Positions 13,495 to 27,559 of a stretch of 64,000 nt of DNA are shown here, in pieces. Numbering within the stretch: position 1 is the stretch's first letter; each line of letters starts with the position of its first letter. Under the pieces are notes generated by a model. The model saw only the letters and a list, made by a program, of their open reading frames with translations, had not been told where the DNA came from and did no database searches. Origin of the DNA: Adineta ricciae (lineage: Eukaryota > Rotifera > Eurotatoria > Adinetida > Adinetidae). The stretch covers positions 22,765-86,764 of the forward strand of contig CAJNOJ010000381.1 of assembly GCA_905250025.1 (NCBI GenBank), in the 5' to 3' direction. The translations under genes and the position numbers were made by a program.

Positions 13495-14541
13495 GGTGTT
13501 TGGCCTCCATTATTTCCTACGAATCCTGCAGCGCCACCAGCCGAAGAACCCGATGATCTTCTTCCTGTGAAACCACTCAACATGAAAGCAGCGGATTCGG
13601 CGGCTAAATTTACGGCTTTGAGCATGCCACCAACGAAATCCCGTAGTATAGCTTTGTATCCCGTCGGTATATCATTCAAGGCTTTGTAATAGACTGATTC
13701 AGCTCTATTCGCTGCCTCAGTCGCTTGTTTATGATATTCAGCGCGTATTTTCTCTTGTTTCTCTAGGCCTTCCTTCTGCTCGCGCAGTACTTGCATTTCT
13801 CTTTCATTTTGTTCCACGTGTTGTATATGATTGCTTTCTGTTTCCGCTGTGGACTGAATCACTTCTGCAAGAAGGTCCATTACTCGCTCGAATTCTCTCC
13901 TTGTCTTGTTTGTTTCTGCGACACATTCATTACCGGTATCTTCAATATTTTTCAAGACTCGGGGTAATAAACGAGCTATAGTACGTTGTGGAAATTTTCC
14001 AGCAAGAAGTTTCAGTGCAGTTCTGATATGCTTTGGTATTTGAATCATTCTCAGCTGGATCATGTGCATCGTTGAATCACCGCTCAAAAATGCTTTGTAG
14101 CCTTCTGCAATACAAAGAGAACCGTATGCATTAAAACTCGTCACAAATTGAGCTTCGTGTTTTACCATGTGACAATTGTAAAAGTGTGGCTCGAAACGAA
14201 TCCGGGCGTTGAATATAAGTAAATGTACGATTTGGTGAAAATGCACGAAGAGATACTTCCTTTGTGCTAGAAACAATAAGTAACTGTGCTAATAACTGTA
14301 TTGTCATAGGTGCAACGAGCATTGATTCTTCCCAACTAGTGTCAACTTCAATTCTTTCCATTAAAGCGTTGAGAATCGGCTTTTTCAATGTTGAATCAAG
14401 ATCTTTAAAAAAAGTCGAATATCGATGTTAACCCATGTGTAGAGATTGATGCTTACCTTTTGTTTCTCGAACGCTAGGTGTATGAGAATACACATATCCC
14501 ATGTTCAAAAGAAAGACTATTCCAATAAAAATACTGGACAT
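13495..14541 (-). CDS. Secreted helical protein, 5' part only (copy B, cut by gap)
   Basis: Exons 14541-14457, 14402-14166 and 14104-13495, with the same phase-1 introns as copy A and exons 1 and 2 of exactly the same length. It encodes the signal peptide, the N-terminal region, the first long helix and the hydrophobic/Ser-Gly segment, then meets the N at 13494. The second helical half is absent. Protein identity to copy A is high (for example AEGYKAF versus AESYKAF). The contig starts at the same internal position as the one after the N at 4613, suggesting that the missing half collapsed into copy A during assembly. Confidence 0.8.
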
Positions 14542-16040
14542 GATTCAGTGCGCAGAAATAATTTTTTTTGTAAGTGTTTCTGTCTCGTTGACATATCCGT
14601 GATATTTATACATATCAGAACTTCATACATAGAATGGATGGGAATTCCCATCTTATGTTCTGTATGAAATATTGTTATTCTGGGATAAATGATATTCTTA
14701 TCTACTGTGACGAAAGAAACAGAAAAGAAAAGTATACAACAACTGTCATTTAGGCTATATGTACGATAATATTGTATGGGAAAGAAAATCATGTACCCAG
14801 CACAAAAACGAATGAATTATTACGAAGCTAATTTCATCTTAATGTTGATAGTCGGGATAATACAACGAGAAAAAGTGTTTCTCCACCGGGAGAACGATAC
14901 TCTCTTATCATCCTCATTCACTAGTTCGATATAATTCTAATGTATCTTAAGTAAAGACAAAGTTTTTATGTTGGCAAATTGAAGAATGAAGAATCACTTG
15001 AAACACCGCCGAGACATGTTCCTTGCATTGAAAAAGCCACTGAAGCAATCGCCACATTGTTAAATGAATGTAAAAAAACAAACTATCGTAAATGAGTAAT
15101 ATCTTTTTCCAAATGACAGCCACCAATGAATTGATCGCGTCTACATTCTTCGAAACCAATAGTTATTCGACATTTGATGAACTTTTTATAACATGTCGAA
15201 AAATAATTTCATTGACATTGTTTCGAATTTCGATTAAATTAACATACTGAACAGATTCGCATAGAATATGAGAAATTTTATCGAAACATACCATGGAGAA
15301 GGTTATCGATTGTGTAAGGTACATCTATTGGAAATATTTTGAAAGTTTAGCGTTACTGCCTGGATATTGTTTGTAATACGTGGCATAATATAAAATAAAA
15401 ATAACGAATAATAGATTCGTATATACTAATGGATAATAATCAAAAGATAAGACAAGTGACCTTAAATAGTTGTTACCGATTTTGGTTATAGAAAAAAGCA
15501 ATTTTAGTGTAGGTTCAACTTTGTTCAGGATGAATAATTCGCCTAGTGAGTCTGTTCGTTGAAGTAAAGTTTTCATTTCGCGAATGGTAATGAAGATGAA
15601 TAGTACTATATGAAACAATCTAAGAATGGAAAAGATCAAATAGATCGCGGATTAAACACGAAGTTAAGAGCGACGGTTCATCGTTTTTCATAGCAACGCG
15701 TACGAACTGTACCGTTTCTCCGTTTGATGACTGTTTGTCATTTGACGTTTTTCTTTTTCGAAGTAAGATAAAAGTTTTTTTTTTCTATTCCTCGAGTAAA
15801 TAATAAAAACAGTGAATGAATAATGTTTTTTCATTTTTCTTTGACGCCTCATGCGCTTTTTTCTTCAAAGCGAACGATTAAAGGTGAGTATTTATTATGA
15901 ATACCGTGGCGTTGATTGTCTTGCACCACAATGATTAAAATATACTGCCGACATAAATTTTGATCGATCAATGAGAAAACCGTACGACGTTGTCTATTTA
16001 TTTTAGTGTAGTTGAAACAGAACAATTCAATTTCGACATC
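14542..16040. promoter_or_regulatory. Divergent intergenic region, copy B
   Basis: Counterpart of 5665-7115, alignable throughout with small indels, including a ~75-bp segment around 15105-15180 not found in copy A. Presumed shared promoter region of the helical-protein and ZZ genes. I see no gene. Confidence 0.45.
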
Positions 16041-18350
<2,310 letters not shown>

Positions 18351-18617
18351 ATCAAGATAATAAAAAATGCATTAGAACAATTCTTTGCATATCAATAGAG
18401 TATTCGACTTGTCAACTGACATCCGTTTCTACATGAAAGCATGATACATCGATTAGTAAAGATTTATTCAAAAGTTTCTTGAGTTAAAAGGAAGATATAC
18501 AATTATTTAATGATGTTGCAGAAACTAAAACATACGAATTCTTTTCTAAAAAATAAATATTCCAATTTCTTCATCTTCACTAGTTCTTTCATAAGTATGG
18601 CACTTCGTTAATCACCA

Positions 18618-19967
18618 TTATAAAATAGTGCATGACCATGCGTCTGTTAATTTGATTGGTGGCGTTCTATGTTCCAAAGTTAGGAGCGGTTTTAAAGTTT
18701 CGTATGAACGACGAATTGCCTCGATACCAGCTTCATTACATGTTTCTGCACGTGGAAAGCCTACATAAACTACGGAACTGTACGGCATGCTTGTTTCAAT
18801 CACCTTTCTTTCGGTGCAAATTAGGCCAAGTTTTCTTATCGCTTGCTGTCGTAACTCACTTTGTAGGGCAGCATCCGTGTTTTCTGCTTTTGTAAAGACA
18901 AAAAGAAATCGACCAGGGTGCGAACGATAATTCAGCCAGTCTAAAACGCGTCTGACATTTGTTTCAACAGCGGATATGATTCGATCAGTTGATAGTACGA
19001 CAATAACAGCATGAATTATTTTAAAATTGCGACTTACTCGACCTTTAATAAGATGAAAAATCTCATCATCAGTAAATCGCGTATCACACAGGCCGATTGT
19101 GTCAATGACTAAAACAGTTCGACGGGTTTTAACAACAGTCCTATTGTTCTGATCTTTGTTATCAGGAGAGACTGATGTGATATCACCTTGTCCGCGTATG
19201 AACACGATTTCTGGTGTTACACCTATATGACTAATTCTTGATTCACAAATTACTTGATTGAAAATCACGTTGATTAAATGACTTTTTCCAGCACCGGTAG
19301 GACCTATGATTAACACATTATACGTTGGTTCATCAGCATCAAGATAATAATCAACTTGTTTTGGAACATAGTACGGCTGTAAAAATGAGTAAATGTGCTC
19401 TCCACTTGCATTCACTTTATTAGTCAAAGCTCGAATTCGAACATCGACAGGAAATGTATTCACCAGTCGTATCTGATCGCTCATCATGTAATCACGAAAG
19501 GCGCTCATTAACAACCCGCCACTTTCCATCTGACTACTTGTCCATCTTCCATACAAAACATAATTGGCAACATGTTCGCAATTACGAAGACATAACGAAT
19601 AATTTGATAAACCAACAATCTGATCCATTCGTCGTCGCATGTTTTCATCGATTAAACATTCCGATCGTTGAATTTTCTCATATTCATGTCGAGATAATGT
19701 ATTGATATTAACCAAAGCACTGTAAATATTTAGATTCGCTGAGCCAAATTCAATAAAATATGTTCCATCGCTAACGAACCAATGCTGGAAGCTGACGCCA
19801 CAATGAGTGCTTGAAGTTCTCCCAAGCCATGCATATTTTCCTACTGCAAAGCATCCCGATGTAGCTAAGGTTTTTCGACTAGCCTCTCGAGCATTTTCAT
19901 CGTAGTGTAGCGTATGCCATATCCATGTTTTCTTTTCAGCTTCCAAGAACGAAATTGAGCCTCCCAT
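18618..19967 (-). CDS. LRAT-like domain fused to AIG1/IMAP-type GTPase (copy B)
   Basis: 449 aa, the same length as copy A, start ATG at 19967. The N-terminus is MGGSIS (Gly2 and Ser6 kept for myristoylation) and the C-terminus CTIL (CaaX). The LRAT-like His is in FQHWFVSDG, where the first His of the copy A pair has become Gln, so the catalytic His is probably the one before Trp. NCEH, P-loop GPTGAGKS, DTIG and TKAE are all unchanged. Preservation of both lipidation signals and both catalytic centres in two diverged copies argues that all four features are functional. Confidence 0.82.
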   Translation of the reverse strand: MGGSISFLEAEKKTWIWHTLHYDENAREASRKTLATSGCFAVGKYAWLGRTSSTHCGVSFQHWFVSDGTYFIEFGSANLNIYSALVNINTLSRHEYEKIQRSECLIDENMRRRMDQIVGLSNYSLCLRNCEHVANYVLYGRWTSSQMESGGLLMSAFRDYMMSDQIRLVNTFPVDVRIRALTNKVNASGEHIYSFLQPYYVPKQVDYYLDADEPTYNVLIIGPTGAGKSHLINVIFNQVICESRISHIGVTPEIVFIRGQGDITSVSPDNKDQNNRTVVKTRRTVLVIDTIGLCDTRFTDDEIFHLIKGRVSRNFKIIHAVIVVLSTDRIISAVETNVRRVLDWLNYRSHPGRFLFVFTKAENTDAALQSELRQQAIRKLGLICTERKVIETSMPYSSVVYVGFPRAETCNEAGIEAIRRSYETLKPLLTLEHRTPPIKLTDAWSCTIL

Positions 19968-20095
19968 GATCACTTGGTACAATCTGAAAACATGTATATG
20001 TTTGCCAACGGTGGGAAAAAAGTATCTGCACTAGAAAATCAAGTAAGTTTTTGGATAGCTTTTGCCATCGGGTGCGTTGTTGTTGAAATTAGTCA

Positions 20096-20318
20096 ACGAA
20101 TTACGTGTGATTGATGAGTAATCGGATACAACATGTATATTTTGCGATGTTTCGAAACATTTTAAGGATTTATTTCAAGATGTTTTCAATAAAGATTCAT
20201 GGTATAAGAGATGCAACATGAGAGGATTCAAGGTCAACCATTTAATCCTTGAAGGTATTCAAAACATCGAAACGTATGTATCTAATAATTAATTACTCAC
20301 CAACTACATATAATTCGG
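20096..20318. mobile_element. Foldback/MITE-like element in copy B
   Basis: The left end (20096-20130, cgaattacgtgtgattgatg, then agtaat...ggataca) is an imperfect inverted repeat of the right end (20277-20318, tgtatctaat...ctcaccaactacatataattcg). Internal segments around gatgtttcgaaacatttt and aaaacatcgaaac extend the palindrome. Copy A has a different insertion at this site. About 220 bp, non-coding, so non-autonomous. I could not define a target-site duplication. Confidence 0.6.
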
Positions 20319-20344
20319 CTACTTAGACAAAGTAATCTTTCAAT

Positions 20345-21283
20345 AGCCCTTATATGCAACAATAGATGCAGGTATTTATTGACGGAAAAGTCACCATTTT
20401 TGTACGACAGCGTTCGTTTATCACTAAAACAAAAAAAATTTCCAACACGTCATACGGCTGATGACATGTAGTAATTATGACTCAGTAACTGTGTTTTTTC
20501 CATGTATTATTTATGTAATCATGGCCCATCATCAATATATGAGTAAACGAAAATTATCATTTCATATGATAGATAATAACTTTTGAAACTATCCTTTTGT
20601 TCTGTTAAAGATTCATACTTGAATTGCTTGCAAAATGAAAGTATTATTCGATGCAAGGCTACTCATTTCATCATATGTCCTTCACTCCATGTATGCATTT
20701 TTACTCCACCGTCCTTTTATCATGAGTAATAGTCTGCCTGTATTGACACGACGAAAGATAAAGCTATGATTCATTATCTCAGGCACAGTTATATTGGAAG
20801 TTGTATACAAAGTGAATAATGTCAGAACGATACCAACTGAGCCAACAAGTAAAACGTGGTTGATCGCAAAAACTCACTGATTTTGTTAATAAAGATGTCA
20901 TGGTGGAAAACAAACTGACCAGGAAGAAAAAGCTGCGTTCTTCAGTTTTTAATAAATCTCTTGTTTTCGTTGAACTTTATCGAATTGTGCCAAGAAATTT
21001 TCCTGTGTATTTTTAATTGATAAGTAGTATTTATGAATTACAGTTGCAGAGAAAGCTTCGAAGAATCCATTCGATAGAAAAATCAAAACAACAACAAAAA
21101 TAACCTTGTGAAAAGTATTGGACGAAAACAAAATAATGACACATCGCAATAATGTTTACGCTTCGACTGTAGAAAGTAACGCTCGATTTCACATTAGTCT
21201 ACGGAAATTTTTTTTTTGTCATACACTCGCAATGGGAATGTATCTACATTTGTTGATGATTTTCAACTTCTGAGAGGTGCAAT
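20345..21283. promoter_or_regulatory. Upstream region of dynamin-like gene, copy B
   Basis: Homologous to 12085-13038. Presumed promoter and 5' leader of the dynamin-like gene starting at 21284. Nothing coding is supported. Confidence 0.4.
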
Positions 21284-23860
21284 ATGTCTTGGAAAGAGAA
21301 GTTACGTCGTTCATCAACAGAAAAATCTTCGCCACCATCATCGTCAATTAGAAAAGGAGGTATCGAGCTTTCGAATTCATTCGTTCCCAACGAAATCCAA
21401 GAGAACACTATTTCAACCCCATCGTCAACCTCGACAGTTCATCCACTACAACCAGTTGCTTCTTTCTCCGCCTTAGGTACCTCTGCTCAACAGTGGGCAT
21501 ATCAGAGAGGTGCCCAATCAGCACTAGCAACTACAGATCAAATTGAAGCTGATATACGAGAGGCTAGAAATATCATCGCTAATTATTCTATCGAATCCTT
21601 AGAACTCTTGCATCTCGGTAAGTCGATCAAAGATAATCGTCTCCTGCGATCGTATTCAAACGATACTTTTTAGTTGATCGTTGGATTCAGCAACTTCTGA
21701 ACGAATTTCTACAACAACGCGAACATTTCAAACATCAATTGATGGAAATATGGGCGAAAGAAGATCTGACAAGTACTCAATACGATGACAACGAACGACT
21801 ACGAAAAGTTTACACGGCATTAATTCAATTAGAAAAGGCTCGTGATGGTATTCTCTCACGCGACTCTTTCGACGAATTATACAATTTTCTCGGCAAAATC
21901 AATGACAATAACTTCTCCGAAATGAAAGAAAAGTTCAATTCAGTGCTTGAACATTATCTCAATATTCTACACCATTTGAGCATCATAGACAAAGAACTGA
22001 AGTTCGGTAATTATGATAATCATGTGTTCGATATCAAAGATAAATTATTAAGACTAAAAAAGCGATTCGACAAAGAATATCATACGATTTGCATTGTCGG
22101 ATTAGAAAAGGCAGGCAAATCGACATTTATCAATGCACTGCTTGGTCATGAGCTTCTTCCAACAGCGAGCGAACGTTGTACGCAGATCCGTACTGTTATT
22201 AAGCCATTTCTTCAAACCAATGATGCTCAACTATGCGCAAAGATTCACTTTTATGACGATAATCATTTCCGTGTGCTTTTCGAGAAAATGGCCAAGAAAA
22301 GCAATGAAACCGAACAGCAGTTTCTTCATCGTAAAGACGAAGTTTTACGGAAAAGAGAAAGTTTAAAAACGAAATTTCCCGAAGAAAATCTGTGTATCGA
22401 TGCGCACAATGAACGTGCGTCGTTCATCAAACAACTAAATGATTACATTACCGGAGAAGTGTATGTGAACATTGTTAAAGAAGTGGAGATTTATACAAGT
22501 AAACTTCCAGGTATGGATGATTGATTCAAAAGAAAACAAGATTGTTTATTACCTATTTTTAGGAAAGAACTATGAACTTCTCGATGTCCCAGGCTTTGAT
22601 TCACCTATCAAAGAACATCGTGATGCTGCTATTGAAGCGATTCGATCCGCTGATACATTTCTTTTTCTTACCAGTGGCCAACAACCAAGCTTAACAGGCC
22701 CACAAATTAATCTTCTTCAAGAAATTCAGCAGAATCATCTCGAAGCCATGCAACGTGCTTTCGGAATCATCACCAAACTTGATCTTTGCCAAACAGCAGC
22801 CATGTATCAAGAGCACTATGAGAAAACATTTGCCGAACTCATAGAAAAGCGCTTCAAACCAGATCGTATCTACGCAACTTGTTCGCGACTTGAAATTTCC
22901 AACGACAACTCCGAAGAATTTCACGTCATCTCTCGGAAACTGCAAAGCTTTGGTGATAATTTAACTGGTGGGTTCCAGCGATGTCGAGATAGTTTAAATA
23001 AATTCATCGAATGGGATCTACCGAAAACACATTTAAAGCAACTGATTGATGTGGGCAAAATGAAACTGCTCCAGCTAATTCACGAGCGTATCGAAAAAAT
23101 CAAAGACAAACGAATTTTGCCAGAAAATCTGACAAGCATCTCAATCGAGGAGTACATTACGCAAAAAACAATGAAAGATTGGGATAAAACTTATTATAAT
23201 GATTTCTTTCAACCAATTTTCGATCACGCGAATTATTGGCATACGATGATTGTGACGAAAGAACGCGCGATATTTATTGAAGATGTTAAACAGAAGTTTC
23301 GTGAAACATTTCATGATGTGACAAAGGAATTTATGCAGCAAAAGTTTCCTATTGAACAATTAGCCTGTGAACAATACACAGCATCAAAATTACAGTTGAA
23401 CATTCATCCTATTGATAATCAAATTCGAGAAAAATTAACTTTCGATTTGGAAAATCATATGGACACAACGGCGAAAATTCTCGCCGAATATTTATATTAT
23501 AAATACATTTGCGAATTAGAAAATATTCTCAATAAGATATCATCACCCACACAAGATCTATATCGAACGAAGTTAACATTAGAAAAATGCATTTATCAAG
23601 TTCATGCATTGGTTCTGAGAGTCTGTCGACCAGTCATTACTGCAACTTTACGATATTCATATTTAGATCTGTCTGCGAAACAAGACGCAATTAATGAATT
23701 GATTTACATTGCGCCGACTGTTGCTTTCAACATAGCCAATATTCCAGATTCGGACGACAACGGTGATTTGCTTGGAACACAAATACTTGCGTCAGCAGAA
23801 TCGTTAGCTGATAGAAGTGAAATGACCACATCGATTATCAGGACACTTTTTAAGAAGTAA
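21284..23860 (+). CDS. Dynamin-superfamily-like GTPase (copy B, complete)
   Basis: Exons 21284-21617, 21674-22510 and 22563-23860, phase-1 introns of 56 and 52 nt, 822 aa. The N-terminal ~90 residues are Ser/Pro-rich and basic, likely disordered, followed by ~130 residues of helix. The GTPase has P-loop GLEKAGKS (254-261), a Thr-containing switch I (PTASERCTQIRT), G3 DVPG (398-401) and G4 TKLD (461-464). The ~350 residues beyond are helical, like the stalk of dynamin-like GTPases. No transmembrane segment is evident. The order of motifs, with FINALLG after the P-loop, fits dynamin_N-type GTPases that remodel membranes or act in cell-autonomous immunity. Upstream is the LRAT/GTPase gene and downstream an ART-TPR gene on the same strand. 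Partial copies lie at 13039-13493 and 38492-39707. Confidence 0.85.
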
Positions 23861-24009
23861 CGAGATATGGTTTCTCAGGTGACTTATACGCGTACAGTCA
23901 TGTTTTTTGTAGTTTAAAAGATAAATACTTCATGTTGAATTATATTTTTGTGACTAATGTTCGTCGAAATCTTCACTCTGTCAGTATGTATTTCAGATTT
24001 ATTGTACCT

Positions 24010-26628
24010 ATGTCGCAAATAATAACACCAAAGAAAGAAAATGAACATGATTTTCTTGTCGTGTGGTTACACGATGCAATGGACAACGATAATGAAGACT
24101 ATCAAAACACACTTACACAACTTCGATGCATTACCACCGAAATCCATTCGTTCATCGATAGTGATCAGTGCATAGAATTCATTCTTGATGATACTGCTGA
24201 CACGAAAGTATATCTGATCGTTTCCGTACAATCTGTTCAGCATTTTGTACCATGCATTCATGATATCTCACAAATCGAATCGATCTTCATCTTGTGCAAC
24301 ACTCATAGTCATAGTCCAGATGAACAATGGATGAACAAATGGTTCAAAGTAAAAGGTGTCTACACAGATATCGTAGATATTTGTCGACAAATAGTGCATC
24401 AGTATGAATACTGCACCATGTCTCTGAGTTTTGTTTCTCCTACTAGAGGATTAGATCAGTTAGATCCATCATTTATGTACACACAAATCATCAAAGAAAT
24501 ACTTCTCACCATCAAATTTGAGGATAAACACATCAAGGAATTCGTTAATTATTATTGTGATGCATTTGTAAATAACGAAACCGATCGGAATAAGGTGAAA
24601 CAATTGGAAAAGAAATACCATCAGGAGTCGCCGATTTGGTGGTATACAACCGAGAGATTTCTATATGGAATGCTGAATCGTGCATTACGAGTGATGGACG
24701 GTGAAGTGATCACGTTGATGGGTTTTTTCATCAATGATCTTCATCGACACATTGATCAATTACACAAAAAACAATTTGACAATGGTTCTACCGTTGAAAA
24801 CTTCACAGTTTGTCGTGGTCAAGGTTTGACAAAGAGAGATTTTGATGAATTGGTGAAGTCAAAGGGCGGACTGATGTCATTCAATAATTTCTTGTCTACT
24901 AGTAGAAACATTGATGTCTCTTTACTTTTCGCTTCAGCGAATGGAATGAACGAGAACATCGTAAGCGTTCTTTTCGTCATGGAAATCGATCCTCAACGGT
25001 CGACGGTAGTGTTTGCTTCGATTCGAGACATCAGTCAGTTTCCACAGGAAGATGAAATACTCTTTTCCATGCACAGCATCTTTCGTATACACGATATCAA
25101 GCCAATGGAAGGGAATACAAAAGTGCATCAAGTGGATTTGTCATTGACGAGCGACAATGATGAGGAATTGTGTACACTTACCGAACAAGTTCGTGAAGAA
25201 AGCTTCCCAAATGCAGAAGGCTGGTTCAGACTGGGCTTAGTACTAGCTCAAATGAAACAGTGTAATACAGCTGAGCGCATATACCGGGCTCTAGCTGATC
25301 AAAATCCTGAACTTGAACATGAGGCATTCATTAACAACCAACTCGGCTTGATAAAACACAATCAAGGACAGTATGAGCAGGCACTTGTAGTTTTTCAGAA
25401 ATCTTTGAATATGTTACAAAGACTATTTCCTCACAATCATTCTAATATCGCTTCATCTTACAACAACATTGCTTTAGTCTATGCTGACATGGGAGATTAT
25501 CCAAAAGCACTTTCGGCATTTGAAAAAATTCTTAAAATTCAACTACAATCACTTCCTCCTGACCATCTTGACATTGCTACCTTCCACAACAATATTGGTA
25601 CTATGTGTAAAAACATGAGTAATTATCCCAAAGCCTTTTCATCACATCAGCAAGCTCTCCATATTCGACAACAATCGCTTCCTCCCAATCATCCGGACAT
25701 AGCTGATTCGTACAATAACATTGGTAACGTGTATGCCGCTATAGGTGATTATCTAAAAGCACTTTCATCATACCGGCAAGCTCTTGAAATTTACCAACAA
25801 TCACAACTTCCCAATCATCCGGACATTGCTAAATCGTATAATAACATTGGCAGTATATATAAAAATATGGGAGTTTACAATAAAGCACTTGAATCACATG
25901 AAGAAGCGCTCAAAATCCGACAGAAATCCCTGCCTTCCAATCATCTTGATATTGCCACATCGTATAACAACATTGGCAATGTATATATAGACATAGGCGA
26001 TTATCCGAAAGCTCTCTCATCACATCAAAAAGCGCTGACTATTTGCAAACAATCACTTCCTTCTAATCATCCTTATATCTCTGATTCATACGATAGCATC
26101 GGTAATATATATTCTAATATGGGTGATTATCCAGAAGCACTCTCATCATATAAACAAGCGCTTGAAATCCAACAGAAATCACTTTCTTTGGACCATCCTC
26201 ATATTTCCGCATCGTACAACAACATTGGTAATGCATATAAAGACATGGGCGACTATCCAAAAGCCATCTTATTCCATGAACAAGCTCTTAAACTTCGACA
26301 GCAATCACTTTCCCCCAATCATTCTGACATCGCTGATTCGTACAATAACATTGCAGTAGTGTACTCTGCTTTGGGTGATTATTCAAAAGCACTTGAATTA
26401 TTTAAAAAATCCCTCAAAATCTGTCAACAATCACTCCCTTCCAATCATCTGGATACTGCTTCGTCCTACAACAATGTCGGTGCTGTGTATTTCGACATGG
26501 GTGACTATTCGAATGCCTATTTACATTATATGAGGGCCCTTCAAATTGGTCAGACAGCACTACCACCAACGCATCCTCATCTACAAATATACATAAGAAA
26601 CGTCGACGAAGCAAGAAACAGATTGTGA
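24010..26628 (+). CDS. ADP-ribosyltransferase with TPR array
   Basis: 872 aa from the ATG at 24010. An ATG at 23932 is in frame, but the paralogous flank at 39778 has ATG followed by TAG, so that stretch is intergenic. Residues ~15-130 form an N-terminal domain (VVWLHD at its start) shared by the other ART genes in this window. Residues ~140-390 are an arginine-type ART domain with the R-S-E triad: Arg in CRGQG (~269), STS (~296-298) and EDE (~347-349), which fits NAD-dependent mono-ADP-ribosylation of arginine. From ~420 there is a degenerate and then ten regular 42-residue TPRs of kinesin-light-chain type (YNNIG...GDY.KAL), expected to bind protein partners. Single coding exon. ART plus TPR expansion is characteristic of bdelloids. 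A signalling or defence role is inferred. Confidence 0.85.
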   Translation: MSQIITPKKENEHDFLVVWLHDAMDNDNEDYQNTLTQLRCITTEIHSFIDSDQCIEFILDDTADTKVYLIVSVQSVQHFVPCIHDISQIESIFILCNTHSHSPDEQWMNKWFKVKGVYTDIVDICRQIVHQYEYCTMSLSFVSPTRGLDQLDPSFMYTQIIKEILLTIKFEDKHIKEFVNYYCDAFVNNETDRNKVKQLEKKYHQESPIWWYTTERFLYGMLNRALRVMDGEVITLMGFFINDLHRHIDQLHKKQFDNGSTVENFTVCRGQGLTKRDFDELVKSKGGLMSFNNFLSTSRNIDVSLLFASANGMNENIVSVLFVMEIDPQRSTVVFASIRDISQFPQEDEILFSMHSIFRIHDIKPMEGNTKVHQVDLSLTSDNDEELCTLTEQVREESFPNAEGWFRLGLVLAQMKQCNTAERIYRALADQNPELEHEAFINNQLGLIKHNQGQYEQALVVFQKSLNMLQRLFPHNHSNIASSYNNIALVYADMGDYPKALSAFEKILKIQLQSLPPDHLDIATFHNNIGTMCKNMSNYPKAFSSHQQALHIRQQSLPPNHPDIADSYNNIGNVYAAIGDYLKALSSYRQALEIYQQSQLPNHPDIAKSYNNIGSIYKNMGVYNKALESHEEALKIRQKSLPSNHLDIATSYNNIGNVYIDIGDYPKALSSHQKALTICKQSLPSNHPYISDSYDSIGNIYSNMGDYPEALSSYKQALEIQQKSLSLDHPHISASYNNIGNAYKDMGDYPKAILFHEQALKLRQQSLSPNHSDIADSYNNIAVVYSALGDYSKALELFKKSLKICQQSLPSNHLDTASSYNNVGAVYFDMGDYSNAYLHYMRALQIGQTALPPTHPHLQIYIRNVDEARNRL
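25353..26600 (+). repeat. TPR-coding 126-bp tandem repeat
   Basis: Ten consecutive ~126-bp units, each encoding one 42-residue TPR (typical core YNNIGxVYxxMGDYxKAL). Units are diverged but in register without frameshifts, in contrast to the array at 41208-41710. Confidence 0.85.
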
Positions 26629-27559
26629 TTTGTGTTCGGCTTCTTCTATGAAGAATAGAATGGCATAGTGTTTCGATGGAAGCAGTAGTAAATTCAGTTG
26701 AAGTGAAGGTTGGGACGACTTTATCAACGATTGGCAGTACAGTAGATATTGACTTTTGACGAAATATCGTTTTTATAGGAATGAGCTTCTGTTCGTGAAT
26801 TTTACAATAAATCGTAATGCTTGATTTTTTCAGATATATCAGTACTACTATGTTTGATACACGTACGTGCTGATGAATATAACTACTCTAATTCTTTATA
26901 TTGCGTAGATATGTCAGTTAGATTGGAACGCACACTGAAACGAATCGACTCCTGAAAGTCGTATCATGCTCAAAGGCATCCTATGTACTCTTATATTCAC
27001 AGGAATCCGGCAAAACTCGACAGGTTACTGTTCGGTCATCTAGAGATTCTGATTTATTCCGATGTCAGAATTCGTTGGTTAGAATTATGGCGAATTTTCT
27101 CGAGGTTCTGTTTGGAATTATGCAGGACTCACCTCGGAGTAGCATCAAGGGCGGATTCCAGGAGCTAAGCTCTCAGATTTTTTCAAAATTCTCAATAAAA
27201 GTTTATGATTTTCTCACAAATAAACAGGATTTCAAGGACTGAGGCCCCCTAAACCGAAAATCTTGGCGTCGCCTTCAGACTCACCGGATCCAATGTACTA
27301 ATTTTGACTTCGAATAGATGAGTTGTCAATGTATCGAATTAAAACTATATCCAAGTCCTAGTATATATGAAACTTCTTGTACTCGGTTTTCTATTTTATG
27401 TTCGAACTCGAACTAAATATTTAGCAGAAAAATTTTTCTTTTTATTCTATCGTTTTATTAAATATTACATCAAGTATGACTTCGTCCAATATAAAAAAAA
27501 AAGTTTCATGAATAGCTATACGCTTGTTCACTGAATGAACTTGTCCTTCTGTTGATCGC
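26629..27559. other. Intergenic, no gene seen
   Basis: Between the 3' ends of the ART-TPR gene (+) and the SDR gene (-). No frame has recognisable domains. A poly-A tract occurs near 27491. Confidence 0.5.

Noticed and set aside
23932..24009. 26-residue upstream extension of the ART-TPR protein
   Set aside because: The homologous flank after dynamin copy C has ATG-TAG at this point, and the extension is unlike the start of the sibling ART genes.
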